From Trametopsis cervina (taxonomy: Eukaryota; Basidiomycota; Agaricomycetes; Polyporales; Irpicaceae): a DNA stretch of 48,956 nucleotides. The stretch spans positions 179,692-228,647 of the forward strand of contig MU278375.1 in the NCBI GenBank assembly GCA_022385755.1, written 5' to 3'. The notes beneath the pieces were generated by a model. That model was not told the DNA's origin and searched no databases. It saw nothing but the letters and a program-made list of their open reading frames with translations. This document shows, piece after piece, positions 33,880-44,479 of the stretch. The translations under genes and the position numbers were made by a program. Numbering within the stretch: position 1 is the stretch's first letter; every line of letters begins with the position of its first letter.

Positions 33880-36330
33880 TGTTCATCAGCGTCGTCTAGA
33901 AGCAGGATAGAGCCATGCAGCAGCAGTGGCTTGAAACGGATGCCGGATTGCGAAAGTGTTTCGAATAGTGCAGGGAAGGAACTCGAGGTGCTGTATTGGT
34001 GGGGAATAGAACTTGGTGTGAGTAGCCCGCTATATCATGCTAGCGAGTGGTGAGCGAGTGTGAGAAGCGAGGTCTTGGCCCTGTCGATTGCCAGACACAG
34101 TGGCGAGGCAGAAATCGACAAGGGGCAGCCTACATAGAATGTCTGCCGCACTATCAATCCAAGAGGCGTGTGTGGCGAGGTGAGTCGATCTGTGTGCTCA
34201 TCTCACCCACCAATCTCTATTGAAATACAAGCAGCTATCATGGCAGATTAGACTGAACAACTTACCGGGAACGCCATGCCCTAGCCAGATCTGCCAATAC
34301 ACGACCATTCTCCCATTCATACGTAGCGTCTGGTGATTGTGCCGTGGGCGGCGGTGAGGAAGCAGTCGCAAGGTCGAGACTGGGGCCTGTGGATGATCGA
34401 GGGGCGTGGCACGAGGTGAGGGCGGTGAGAGCCGTCTACGGTGTCGCGTTGCAGGCTGCAGGCGAGCAAATGTACGCAGCCGATTCTGAGTGAGGCATAG
34501 ATATGTTGTTGCGATTGGGTGTCGATCAAGAGGCGCGGTGATGACGGTCAGGAGACGATGGTGAAAGAAATCGCTTGGCAGGGCGTCGGTACAATGGAAG
34601 CGCAGGCGTTGTGGCGTGCACGCTTCGGGTCAGATCGGCCGCCATCGATCTGTACACACCTTACTCACCACCACGCCTCACTCAACATGCTACGACGTCA
34701 CAGTATGTCGAACACCCCGAGTCGATCTGTAGGTGTCATAAAGCTGCGGCTGTGCAACAACTTAGGTGAGACTTTGACCGTTCTGTGCCCGCGTGGTGTC
34801 TGACGGTGCGAGTGCCAGGCACGTCCGCGTTTGACCACGATGACCACCTGGTATGGAGAATGGGCCACTGAATAGGACGTACACGTATGACGCATGCTGA
34901 AGCTGGTGAGTTTTTCCTCTGCGTGATGCGGCCACATTGCTGTCGCCTCATCGTCATCGTGTCAGTGCACATCTCCCGGCACATCCAGATCGTTCAAGGT
35001 GTTCCATGTACACTGCATTCCTTGCACTGGCTTAAGCCCCTCCCTCTCGCGCCAGCCATAACTCTCACTACATCATATCGACGCCAGCACATGGCTGCCG
35101 TTCCGCACAGACCTCCAGCCCCCGGAAGCCATCCACCACACACGCCTTTCAAATTCCGCATGTCTGTTCGACCCCCAGGGCGGTCTTCATGCTGCTGACT
35201 GAGTAAGCCGGAGCCTAGCTCACGCGTCGTCTCAAGGGTATCTCAAAGTTGAACTTGTAGCGCTGTACGTGAACCTTGCCAGCTCCTAGATGGCTTGCCC
35301 GTGTGTGAGACTATCAGGACAACATTCGGGTTCTGCTAGACGGGATTTAGTGAAAGCAAAGGGAGCAGCATTTGGACACCACGATCCTTCATACACGCGT
35401 CACTGTGCCTCAGCACAGAGCCGCGAACAAACACTGAGGCGTGACCCTCGTTGACTTCATCCTCTTCAGATACTAGCTAGCGAGCAGGTGAGCTCTACAT
35501 TGGCTCGAAGTTTAATATATTATGTCCACTGATTACAATTGTGTGCCACAGCGACGCATTGATTATAGGCCTTCGATCATTCAAGCCAAGTGCTCCATCA
35601 ACTACAGGGCCCTCATCGCAAACAACACGCGCGAATACTCCCCAAATCGTCGGCGTGTTCAGCATACAGGCTCCCACCGAATTTCGTTGAGTCAGTACAA
35701 GATTATTGTCGCGGGCGTACCCAAGGCTTTGCAGCCACCGTTTGTGCGGGGCTCGCGCGACCGCTCTTCCAAATCGCTCGTTGACAAAGGTCTCAACAGG
35801 AACTCACTACAGTACTTGACCTTTCGGATGTAGCCTTCAATCTCAACCAGCAGCAGGAACGATGAGAGGGAGAGGAGCAGAGGAATACTTGCGAATGACT
35901 ACCCGAACAGCTGGATGCTGCAGACGAGGTGCGTGCGCCTTCCTCGGGGTCTAGATGTCTTTGAATTCTATGTAATGCGGTCCGTAACCAGAACCAGGGA
36001 GGGATGTCTGATATCAGCTGTGCGGGGTTCGGAGCTGAGGGTCAATCCAGTTTATGGATTATGGCCGTCTCGGCCTGTTGACCCTCGTTGCGCTCCATCG
36101 TTCGCAGGTGCAAACATCCATCGGCATGATAGTCGCAGGCTTAGACAATAAGTAAGAGTCTGGGCTGTCTATAATTGCCCGCGCGTCTCCTGATATACAT
36201 GTACAGGGTCCTCCTGCAATGCGGTGAGCCTCATGTCCGATAATGAATACAGAAGAACTGTCACAGATCTTTTCCGATCTCACAATGGAATGGAATAGAA
36301 GATTGAATAGAAGATAAACGGGCGCAGTGA
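33880..36330 (+). repeat. Dispersed repeat copy R2 (long copy)
   Basis: R2 aligns to R1 over its first 0.6 kb and to R3 over about 2.1 kb in the same orientation. R2/R3 shared blocks include GATTGTGCCGT, ATCGAGAGGCGTGGC / ATCGAGGGGCGTGGC, GTACAATGGAAGCGCAGGCGTTGTGGCGTGC / GCACAATGGAAGCGCGGGCGTTGTGGCGTGC, CGGGTCAGATCGG / CGGATCAGATCGG, ATACTAGCTAGCGAGCAGGT / ATACTAGCTGACGGGCAGGT, and GGTGCAAACATCCATCGGCATGA / GGTGCAGGCATCCATGGACATGA. No intact open frame spans it. Minus-strand peptides near the right end of R2 and R3 align (IIDSPDSYLLS / VIYSQDSYLSL). No terminal repeats found by eye. Boundaries are approximate. Confidence 0.65.
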
Positions 36331-37989
36331 GAATGCGGCGATGCAAGTCACTCGCATGTTTGTCTGTGCATTTTCGATACAGGCGTGTTTTTCTCATTGG
36401 CATGTATACAAACCAAGTTCGGAATCGAGCATCAGAGATGAAAACGCGCTACGGAGTCATGGTAAAAACCCAGGGATCTCGTAGGACGGAACAACTGATG
36501 TGCGGTATGTGTGTGCTATGAATGTATTGCAAGTTAATGTGTCTGTATCCGACGTAAGTACATGTGTAAGAATATCATGAGCGTGCAGCTGCGGATCCCC
36601 TGGGGGAAAACAGCGCCACGGAATAGAGGAGCGTGGGACGCAAGGTGATGATAGTTGAGATATGGAAGGCCCGGCGAGGAAGAGCCTGCCGCAGATGCTT
36701 GCGATTGATTCCACTCATAATGACACACATCGGCCCCACCTGCACTGACCGCCAGGAATTGCGAGGCTACGCGGTAACCGATAGACCAAGGGACGCTCCT
36801 GAGTGCCTCTGTGTGAAGTCAGATAGCCGACTGGTGGTTCTGTACGTATGCGGAGAGAAATAACCTCCTACCGATGGCCGTAGGTTCGAACAGACTCGTC
36901 CTAGTTCATAAGCACCCCCACGGCCGCCGGACATCAGGCTGTCGCTCTACGCACGTCAGGGCTGTTGTGAAACACAAGTGGAGCTCCACTCACCATTGCT
37001 ACACGTCGCAGTACTTCGGCGTGACATGGATGCGTGCCACACACAACTTGTCTTGCGCCCTCAAATAACGAGTAGAAGTCAGTAAACATCGACATCTACT
37101 TCAAAAGGTCGATATCATATGCACCACGCGACTCAACCAAGGCGCGAAGCCTTCACGACAGTCATGCGGCAACACGTTACATTGATATAAAGACGTTTCA
37201 TGAACCGGTGATAGGATCAATGTGCGAAAGCGGGGACTCACCGTGTGCGAAATCGGTTCGCTCTTGCTGCAGCTCCAACACCGACACATTCAAAAGGACT
37301 CGAGACGTATCACTCTACGCGTTCATTTCGGTAGGGTAGAAATTCCATTTTGCGATCACATGAAAGGTGAAGGTGGTGCCCTGCTTACCTTCGCTTAATT
37401 CGACTTGCCAAGACCGTAGCGATGCCCTGCGAAGAGTGTCAGGCCGCCCTGTCCGCAACTTGCCAGTGTCGTTGATCTTCGTCGAGGCCAGCAATTAGAC
37501 ATAACCGGGGAGCACAGACGCGTCACTGCATGTAAGCACGGAAACTTTACTTACCTTTTGGAATCGCTACCGGGACAGCTCCTCGAGGCATGCATCTCGC
37601 TCAGAGACGAACGAGCTTTTTCTGAGCTCTTCGAACTCATAGTCAATCTGCAGCGAAGACTCTGAGGGCAGATTCCAGCGCAGTCCGAGTGTGCAGGATA
37701 GTCAGAGAACAAGATGGAGACTCGGAGAAAGTGGTCAGAGAGGCATAGCGGAGCTGGGGAAGCCTTGTTCGGACCGGATCAGCAAGCGCGAGCTTTGTGG
37801 CGCCAATTCTACGTGCACCTGCAAACCTCCAGGTTTACCTCACTGCTGTACTCTCATAACAGGGTTCGCGTCTTCGCCCAGCAAGCTATATATCCCGTCT
37901 ATCCCCCATCATACTCACCTTCATCTCTCCCCTCAATTTCTCCCTCAAGATATAAGCCTTTCCTCTGTTGCCCCAGTTCAACAACCGCT
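36331..37989. other. Intergenic region upstream of the DUF6535 gene
   Basis: About 1.65 kb with no complete gene. On the minus strand near 37.57-37.70 kb a coding-like stretch (WNLPSESSLQIDYEFEELRK) ends at a stop, probably a gene fragment. A TATATAT element and a CT-rich stretch occupy the last 110 nt before the DUF6535 start. Confidence 0.4.
37887..37893 (+). promoter_or_regulatory. TATA-like box of the DUF6535 gene
   Basis: TATATAT lies 103 nt upstream of the ATG at 37990 and is followed by a pyrimidine-rich tract (CTTCATCTCTCCCC...), a common arrangement in fungal core promoters. Confidence 0.35.
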
Positions 37990-40900
37990 ATGGCAGATCA
38001 GCTTGCGCTCGGCCCATCATCAGAGCCTCTGGGCGCCGCTTCCAATCCTATGCATGTGGTTTCCCGTCCCGAACCAATCAAAGGCTGGCCTGGTCTTCAA
38101 AGTGATGTGGAAGGGTTTGATAAGCAGGAGATTGAGGGGCATAAGGACGATATCGATACACTTCTCGTTTTTGTGAGTCGATATACGCTCGTGTGCTGTC
38201 GCTATGTACTCTAATCGACTGCCTCTCAGACTGGTCTTTTCTCCGCTGTCCTGGCAGCCTTTGTCCTCATTGCATACACCCTCCTCGAGCCCGACGCTGC
38301 AGGCGCCACTCTCTCTGTTGTCACCCAGATGTCGACTCAAGGAGCTAGTTACCACGTGGAAGGTGATTTCATCAACAGCACCACGCCCGCAACCCCGCCG
38401 CCGCCTTTCGAGCCGACGTACAACGCCATCGTTGTCAACGACCTCTGGACGGCCAGTCTTATCATCAGTCTCGCGACAGCGTCATTCGCCATCCTCGTCA
38501 AGCAGTGGCTGCGACAATACATCAAATACACCACATCGTTTCCGCAGGGGCGTATGCGCGTGCGCCACTTTCGCAGGGAAGGCCTGGAAAGATGGTATGT
38601 TCTGGAAATAGCTGCCTTCCTGCCATTCCTCCTCCAAGTTTCCCTCGCGCTTTTCTTCGTCGGTTTGTGCTACTTTACGGCCGACGTACACCCAAGTGTG
38701 AGGAACACCACCCTTCCCCTTGTATGCGGCTGGGCTTTCCTCTTCATTGCCGCAACTATATTCCCGATTTTCTCTGCCCAGTGTCCGTACAAGACGCCCG
38801 CACTTGACGGCTTGACGACCTTTTTACGGGACCTTCTCTGGAGCATGTGGACCGGCATCATGAAACATTTGGCGGCTGTACAATGGCAGCCTTCGCCTAC
38901 CATCCTCCTCCGTCTTGTAGGTATTGTGCGACGCTGGGCCGATAGGCAGCACATGCGCCTTACAAACATGACATTTTCCCGCAACGAAGATGCTGCTTCT
39001 AAGAGTGACTCTGCCGACTTTGCGATCCTCCTCAATGCGGACAAATTGCACGGCAATGACGAAGTGGTCGACACAGCCATCTCGCACGCCATACAACAAA
39101 GCAAGATCAAGTGGGAAGATGCTATAGAGCTCGTGCAACAACTCATTCTCAATCGACTCCCATCGCAGGACATGTTTTCTGGCCACCCGAAGATCGTCGA
39201 GTTAGGGGACTTGACGCCTCGCGCACTGATGGCGGTCCACAACATTCTGGACTATACGGAATCCTTCCACGCAGCAACGCTAGAATATCCCTGGGGACCC
39301 GTGCCCTTTCTTGAGTCCGTTTCTGCTGGTAAAAAGCCAGAATGCTGGGTTTTCTTCCTTCGTCTCTCTGTCTCGCTCGTGCAACCTCCGACTACCCTCC
39401 CGCGCTGGCTCGATCGCAGCAACTGGGATGACTGCAGGACGCTTGGCGAGATCTGCCAACCCTCAAAATCTGCTCAGGTACTACAATCACTGCTCGCGCT
39501 CCTTTGCCGCCGTCTCGAGCGACCCGACTTCAATCTCAGCACTCCTTTGCCGCGGCTGCAGGCGTTCCTTGAGGTGTACTTCGACGAATTGCACGTCCCC
39601 GACTCGTTTGGAGCAGAACAACCCAGGCCATGGAGTGATGTACTGAACGCCGAGTCACTCGGTCCCACCATAGCTTGGCTGACACAACAACTCAAGTCAG
39701 ATATCGCCACCCCGCCTGCCGGGCCATCAGATGTTCGTTCTCACGAAACATTGTGGGGCGATACCGTCTCGCTCATCGTTAAACTAATGGCCGTCGCAGA
39801 AGACACCAGCGTCTTCGATGATATCCCACCTGTGGCAGTCAAATCAAGCGAGATATTGGGAAAGTTTTGGATCTCGTGCTTCAACTACCGACTTCACATG
39901 TCAAGGCACCTTGTGCCTTTGAGTGGCCTCGATGGAGGAGGTGCGTGGTTGTTCATTCTGCATTAGCTCGTTCTCACCTCTTTACTTGGCTAGGCCTGTC
40001 AAACATCAAGACCACCATTACAGCCCTTGCTTCCGACTTCTCGCTTGATGGAGAGAACGCACTGAAGCTCTGCATGGATCTCTGTTGGTCATTATGGAAT
40101 GATCGCGGTGACGTCCGGGCTGCGAACTTGGTCTCGGCCTGGCTCGGTGTCTTTGATGCTTTGACGCAGCTCGTGCAGCGGACTCAGGTGGAAGATTCCG
40201 ATGCTGCCATGCGCCTTGTCAACTGGTGTTTTTCCCGAATCGAAGACTTCGATGGAATCAACAACTCGGACGATGATGCCAAATACACGGAGTGGCTCGC
40301 GACGTTCAATCCGGAGGACTCTCCTATCCCGGATGAGTTCATCTCGGCACTCCTTCGGATCAATCCCGACGCAAGATATGGGGGCTGGCGAGTCCGTCGT
40401 CTCAAAGAGATCTCAGCCGAAGATAAGAGATCGGCTGGAGGAGAGGTCAAACCACAGCCTATCGATAGTCCTCTCGTGACCTCTGTTAGTGAAGAGGCCA
40501 ACGGCCAGTCGCAATCCCACAATTCAAAGCCTGCAGCAGCGAACCAGGAAACAGAAGTCAATGTGGCTTCCCACAGCCCAGGCGACGCTGACGGTGTACA
40601 CATGGAAGACCGAGCTGAGCTCGAGATATATCGCGGGGATGCTAGTGTAGCACAATCCCCGGTCACACGGACTGAGCTAGCAAATGTCTGCAACGCTGTC
40701 CATGAATATCATATGTATGCGTATTTCTACCTCCTGATGATATTTATACTGATTATTATCATATTCTAGGACTCTCGAGCTCGCAACCGCCAGTCAACCA
40801 CATGACAACCAAAATCCATCTGCGCACCTCAATCGTCCTGTCCAGCTACTTCACCCTTCATCTTCCTCCCGTCAATCCGAACAAGCCCCGTCGGTTAGAG

Positions 40901-41676
40901 CTTTCCCTGGCGACACGGACGACAAAGACCACGAATCAACAGACTGTGATGACGTCTTACGAACACAAGCAGATACCGTCGATGATAGTCTTTCGGAAGC
41001 CGCCATCGATGCAGCGACTCGTGTTCCGGATGTGACATCCTCCCTTCCACCGCGCGACGAGGAGCAGGAGCCTTTGCCTCGTGTTCCGGATATCACACGA
41101 TACGGCTCTCCTCCCTTGCTTCCAGATATTGTCGTCCCGGACAGCTCGTTGCAGGATGCCAACTTAGACCACGGCAATGGAGGACACTCCTCAGGTGAGC
41201 TGGTTCCCATAATTCATCCTCTACTTGGCACTCACGGCGAAGCAGCAGCAGCAACGTCCGGTGTAGTCCCCGAAGCCACTGATACCCTGGCAGAGCCTGC
41301 AGCCGACAATTCCCAGACCGGATTATCCGGCGCAGTGGCCTCAACACACGAACCCTCATCATACCGTACCCAGAACGACATCGGCCTATCTCCCGCAAGT
41401 ACACCGCCTGAAAGCGTGCCCGCAGGTTTCCCGGACATTTACCCCTCTGTAGTCACTGACGGTCAGCAAACAAGAGATTCCACCTCTGCATCTGGTATCT
41501 TCAGCGTAAGGGGTGTGGGTGACGTTGAAGGGACGCGCAACGACGGGCAGACATTCGACGCCGTGCACAGCGAGCATGGACGTGGTGCAGTGCGCGATGA
41601 TGACGGGTTGCAGTTCCTAGATGGAGGTGACGATGTGATTCCTCGTGAAGGAGTAGAAGACGAGGAGGATACATGA
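37990..41676 (+). CDS. DUF6535 domain membrane protein with a long acidic tail
   Basis: Four exons (37990-38172, 38230-39940, 39994-40714, 40770-41676) encode 1173 residues. The DUF6535 region is at the N-terminus: GHKDDIDTLLVF then TGLFSAVLAAFVLIAYTLLE (helix 1), NDLWTASLIISLATASFAIL (helix 2), then YVLEIAAFLPFLLQVSLALF (helix 3) and LVCGWAFLFIAATIFPIF (helix 4). Between helices 2 and 3, YIKYTTSFPQGRMRVRHFR is a typical cytosolic loop. Residues from about 300 to 800 are soluble, helix-rich and unassigned. The last 350 or so residues are low-complexity, acidic and Ser/Pro-rich, ending REGVEDEEDT. DUF6535 proteins are numerous in Agaricomycetes and their function is unknown. Flanking diverged repeats suggest an accessory, duplicable locus. 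No breaks seen. Confidence 0.85.
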
Positions 41677-42388
41677 TTCGACCAGTGCACGCACGAACAA
41701 AATGAGTCGGTGCGGAAACATACTTATCACTTAACATTCCATGCGTGCACTTTTGGTTACATCCCCAATTTCGGTCTCATTTATGAAAACTGATTTCGCG
41801 AAGGATCATTCACTCATTATATACTTTCCGTGAGCATAACTAACCGAACGAGGACCACGCACTCATGAGTTGCAAGGGTAGATCCCAGGCCAACGAACGT
41901 GCACCCCGACATCGCCATTCTGAAGGTATGTCGCGGTCTGACTTCAAGTATGGGTAAGTTCTGTTCAAAGGAATGCGTGACTGCCTTTATCACCAGGCTT
42001 TGCGTATTGCATTCACCACTTTCAATCCGACCAGGTCGTGACCTTCAGAGTAAAATTTCGGTTCGTGAACGTGCATTGAGCGAGAAGTACCCGGGCTACG
42101 CGAGCACGTTCGTCCACGGTGTATTGTCAACGTAAAATATATACACGTGCGCACACAGCTGGCTACTGTCCATTACCAATAATTGAATGTTCTAGCCTAC
42201 AAACCTAGAAGAGAACTTTAAAGTCAAGACAAAAGGTAAAGGAGAGCGCGTGTTTGGCGGGACGACAGAGGAACGGGAAGGAACGTGAGCGTCCTGGAGC
42301 TCGATGCTCAAGGGAGCAAGAAACAATCCTGATACAAAGAACCAAAACCAAAACAGAAAACACATCCGTCCGTCCCGCCCATGAGCAT
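41677..42388. other. Intergenic region between convergent genes
   Basis: About 710 nt between the DUF6535 stop and the GH16 stop. Short frames only; AT-rich 3'-flanking sequence with TATATAC elements. No gene recognised. Confidence 0.5.
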
Positions 42389-42754
42389 TCAACACGCCTG
42401 CCACATCTTGACCGAATCAACGACCATTGCACGCTCCTTCGGGTCCGCCGGCCAGGTCGCGTACCACTCCGCCTGCTGTCTCGCGAACGACGGCATCGCC
42501 ACTGCAATTCACAATCACAAGCGTTAGCATCCACGTTATCCACGCTCAAAAGAGCGAAAACGAACGAAAGAAAGAAGGGGAGGAAGAAGGAGGGAAATGA
42601 AAGAAACGCACCGTTAGACCCGTCCAACCACGGCTTATCCCCCACCCCATCCAAGAGCCACCCATTCGTGCCCCCCACCGCAACGTTCATAATCAAATAT
42701 AACGGCTTATCAAACAGCGCCGCATTGCCTCCATCCCCCCCTCCCCACTCGCAT

Positions 42755-42798
<44 letters not shown>

Positions 42799-44231
42799 CC
42801 ACTCGTATTCGCCCACGGATTCTACGTCTGGATAGTCTGCGACCCGTTCGCGACGAACGGCGGGAACTCGCCCCTCTCAAAAAAGGGCTCGTCGAACGAT
42901 ACGGTGAGCATACGGTGCAGCCGCGTATCGACGTATATCCGTATGAACGTAGGAGTCCATTCGACGCTGTAGGTGTGGAAGGCGGAGGCGTAGGATTGCC
43001 GGCATTACGACCACCAGCCGTAGGTATTTGAGACCCGTTTAGCCAGGTGAAGGGGCCCCAGTTTAGAGAGCCATGCACGACGTGGCAGCCTCTGCGAGTT
43101 CGTTCGTTCGTTAGAGATGAGCGACGCGACATCAAGGCGAGTTAAAAAGGAAAGGAGAACGTACTGCACTTAATACTCCAGCCCATTCCCTCTCCCCTCC
43201 ATAATATCGATCTCGCCTGACATAGGCCACGGCCCGTACGCGTCGTACATGGAGAGCATCCACAGCGCGGGCGAGAGCCAATCGTCCGTGGGGAGTTTCG
43301 CGACTATCTCGGCTTTTGCGTATTGGGTGTGGTGGCTGTTTTTGGGGGTGAGGCGCGCGGACATTTCTGGGTTCATTGATGTGCCGGATGTTGCGATCGA
43401 GTTCGCGGCGCAGGCTGTTACTGGATTGGCACGAGGTTGAGGTGAGTGACTTGAGCTGGAGTGTATGCATGCATAGTAGGACTTACGGTTCGTGTTCGTG
43501 CAGCCGGTGATATTGTAGGTATACCTGTCTAGAACGTGGTCGTACCCGATGGCGTCCGAGGTGAGCGTGGGGATGATATACAGCTTGCCGTCCTCGATAA
43601 ACGAGTTATTCGAAGACACAGTCGTCATCTCGAACTCTCCGTTCCTGCACCGCGCACGCAACGATAAATCATCCGCGAAAAACATTCGAGAAACGCGCGA
43701 CATACCCAAACCTGCCCTTATCGACCTCCCTCGTCCACATATAATCCGTATCGAACTGATCAAGGTTGTCCTTCATGACCAAACAAAAATTGCTCATGCG
43801 TGACACGCCGCATAATACCGTGCGACGCTCCCTCTAGTCCTAAGGAGCGCAACAGCATAGGTGAGGAGATACGTGATGCGCCCGTACACGTTCCGCTCGC
43901 CCACTCACGGCTTCTCGACCGACCCGCTGAGCATCGACGAGCGCGTGCGTTTCGAGCGGAGAAAGGGGACGTAGAGGCGCAAGGGAATGTTCGCTTCGTA
44001 ATACGTCGTGCAGCGCGTGAGGATGAAAGGGGACATGAACGAGTCACGGAGCGTAGTGGTGCTGCCCGTCCTCGTCGGCGGGCGCGACGTCGACGGCACG
44101 TTGGGATTGAAGCGCAGGCTCGAGCTGAGGACGCTCATGAACAGGTTGTCGATCTGTGTGCGGCGTGTACCGGGCGCAGAGGACTCGGGGGTACGGAAGG
44201 AGGTCGCGACGTTCTTCGGAGATGACAGCAT
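42389..44231 (-). pseudogene. Disrupted GH16 beta-glucan synthesis protein (KRE6/SKN1-like)
   Basis: Conserved SKN1/KRE6 blocks run in order on the minus strand. They are RTRSSMLSGSVEKP (cytosolic), then RITYLLTYAVALL (start of the membrane helix), NFCLVMKDNLDQFDTDYMW and NGEFEMTTVSSNNSF. Next come SPALWMLSMYDAYGPWPMSG, the catalytic EIDIMEGRGN (near 43212-43197), HGSLNWGPFTWLNG, FHTYSVEWTPTFIRIYVDTR, NPWANTSGE and LYLIMNVAVGGTNGWLLDG. The intact last exon ends WYATWPADPKERAMVVDSVK then MWQAC-stop at 42389. Lesions: TGA (43907-43905) where the family has Trp after EKP; loss of frame in the membrane segment; a missing base near 43034; TAA (43007-43005) after YGWWS; TAG (42824-42822) before NPWANTS; and a 40-C run that leaves downstream sequence out of frame. 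Some introns are still usable. Family role: beta-1,6-glucan assembly of the cell wall. Probably a pseudogene. Confidence 0.75.
42756..42795. repeat. 40-base poly-C homopolymer inside the GH16 coding region
   Basis: An uninterrupted run of 40 C (poly-Gly codons on the GH16 strand) is flanked by near-identical 15-mers: TCCCCACTCGCATTC at 42742-42756 and TCCCCACTCGTATTC at 42796-42810. The whole is a 54-nt-period duplication filled by the homopolymer. With 40 bases the flanking GH16 frames do not match. Confidence 0.85.
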
Positions 44232-44479
44232 GGGTGCTGCAATTCTTGTCCATGAAGAAGAGCGGTTTGTGGGGGTTGGAGGTCGGGGTGTGTGGGGATG
44301 GGGGATGGCGTCGGTAGCTTAGGAGGCGGAGGAGGCAGAGAAGGCAGAGAAGGCGGAACAGAGAGGGGAGGGAATGACGTGCGTACGTGCGTGCATGCTA
44401 AAGCACAAAAAGGAGAGGGCGAGAGGGCGACGACGGTGGTAGTGGCGAGGGAAGCGGCGCACTAGAGAAGGAACTGAGG

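Noticed and set aside
36888..36900. GGTTCGAAC motif resembling a tRNA T-loop
   Set aside because: The flanking bases do not pair as a T stem, and no acceptor stem or anticodon arm can be drawn.
42254..42835. 193-codon plus-strand frame rich in proline
   Set aside because: It is the antisense of the GH16 exons plus the poly-C tract; the proline run is just CCC codons.
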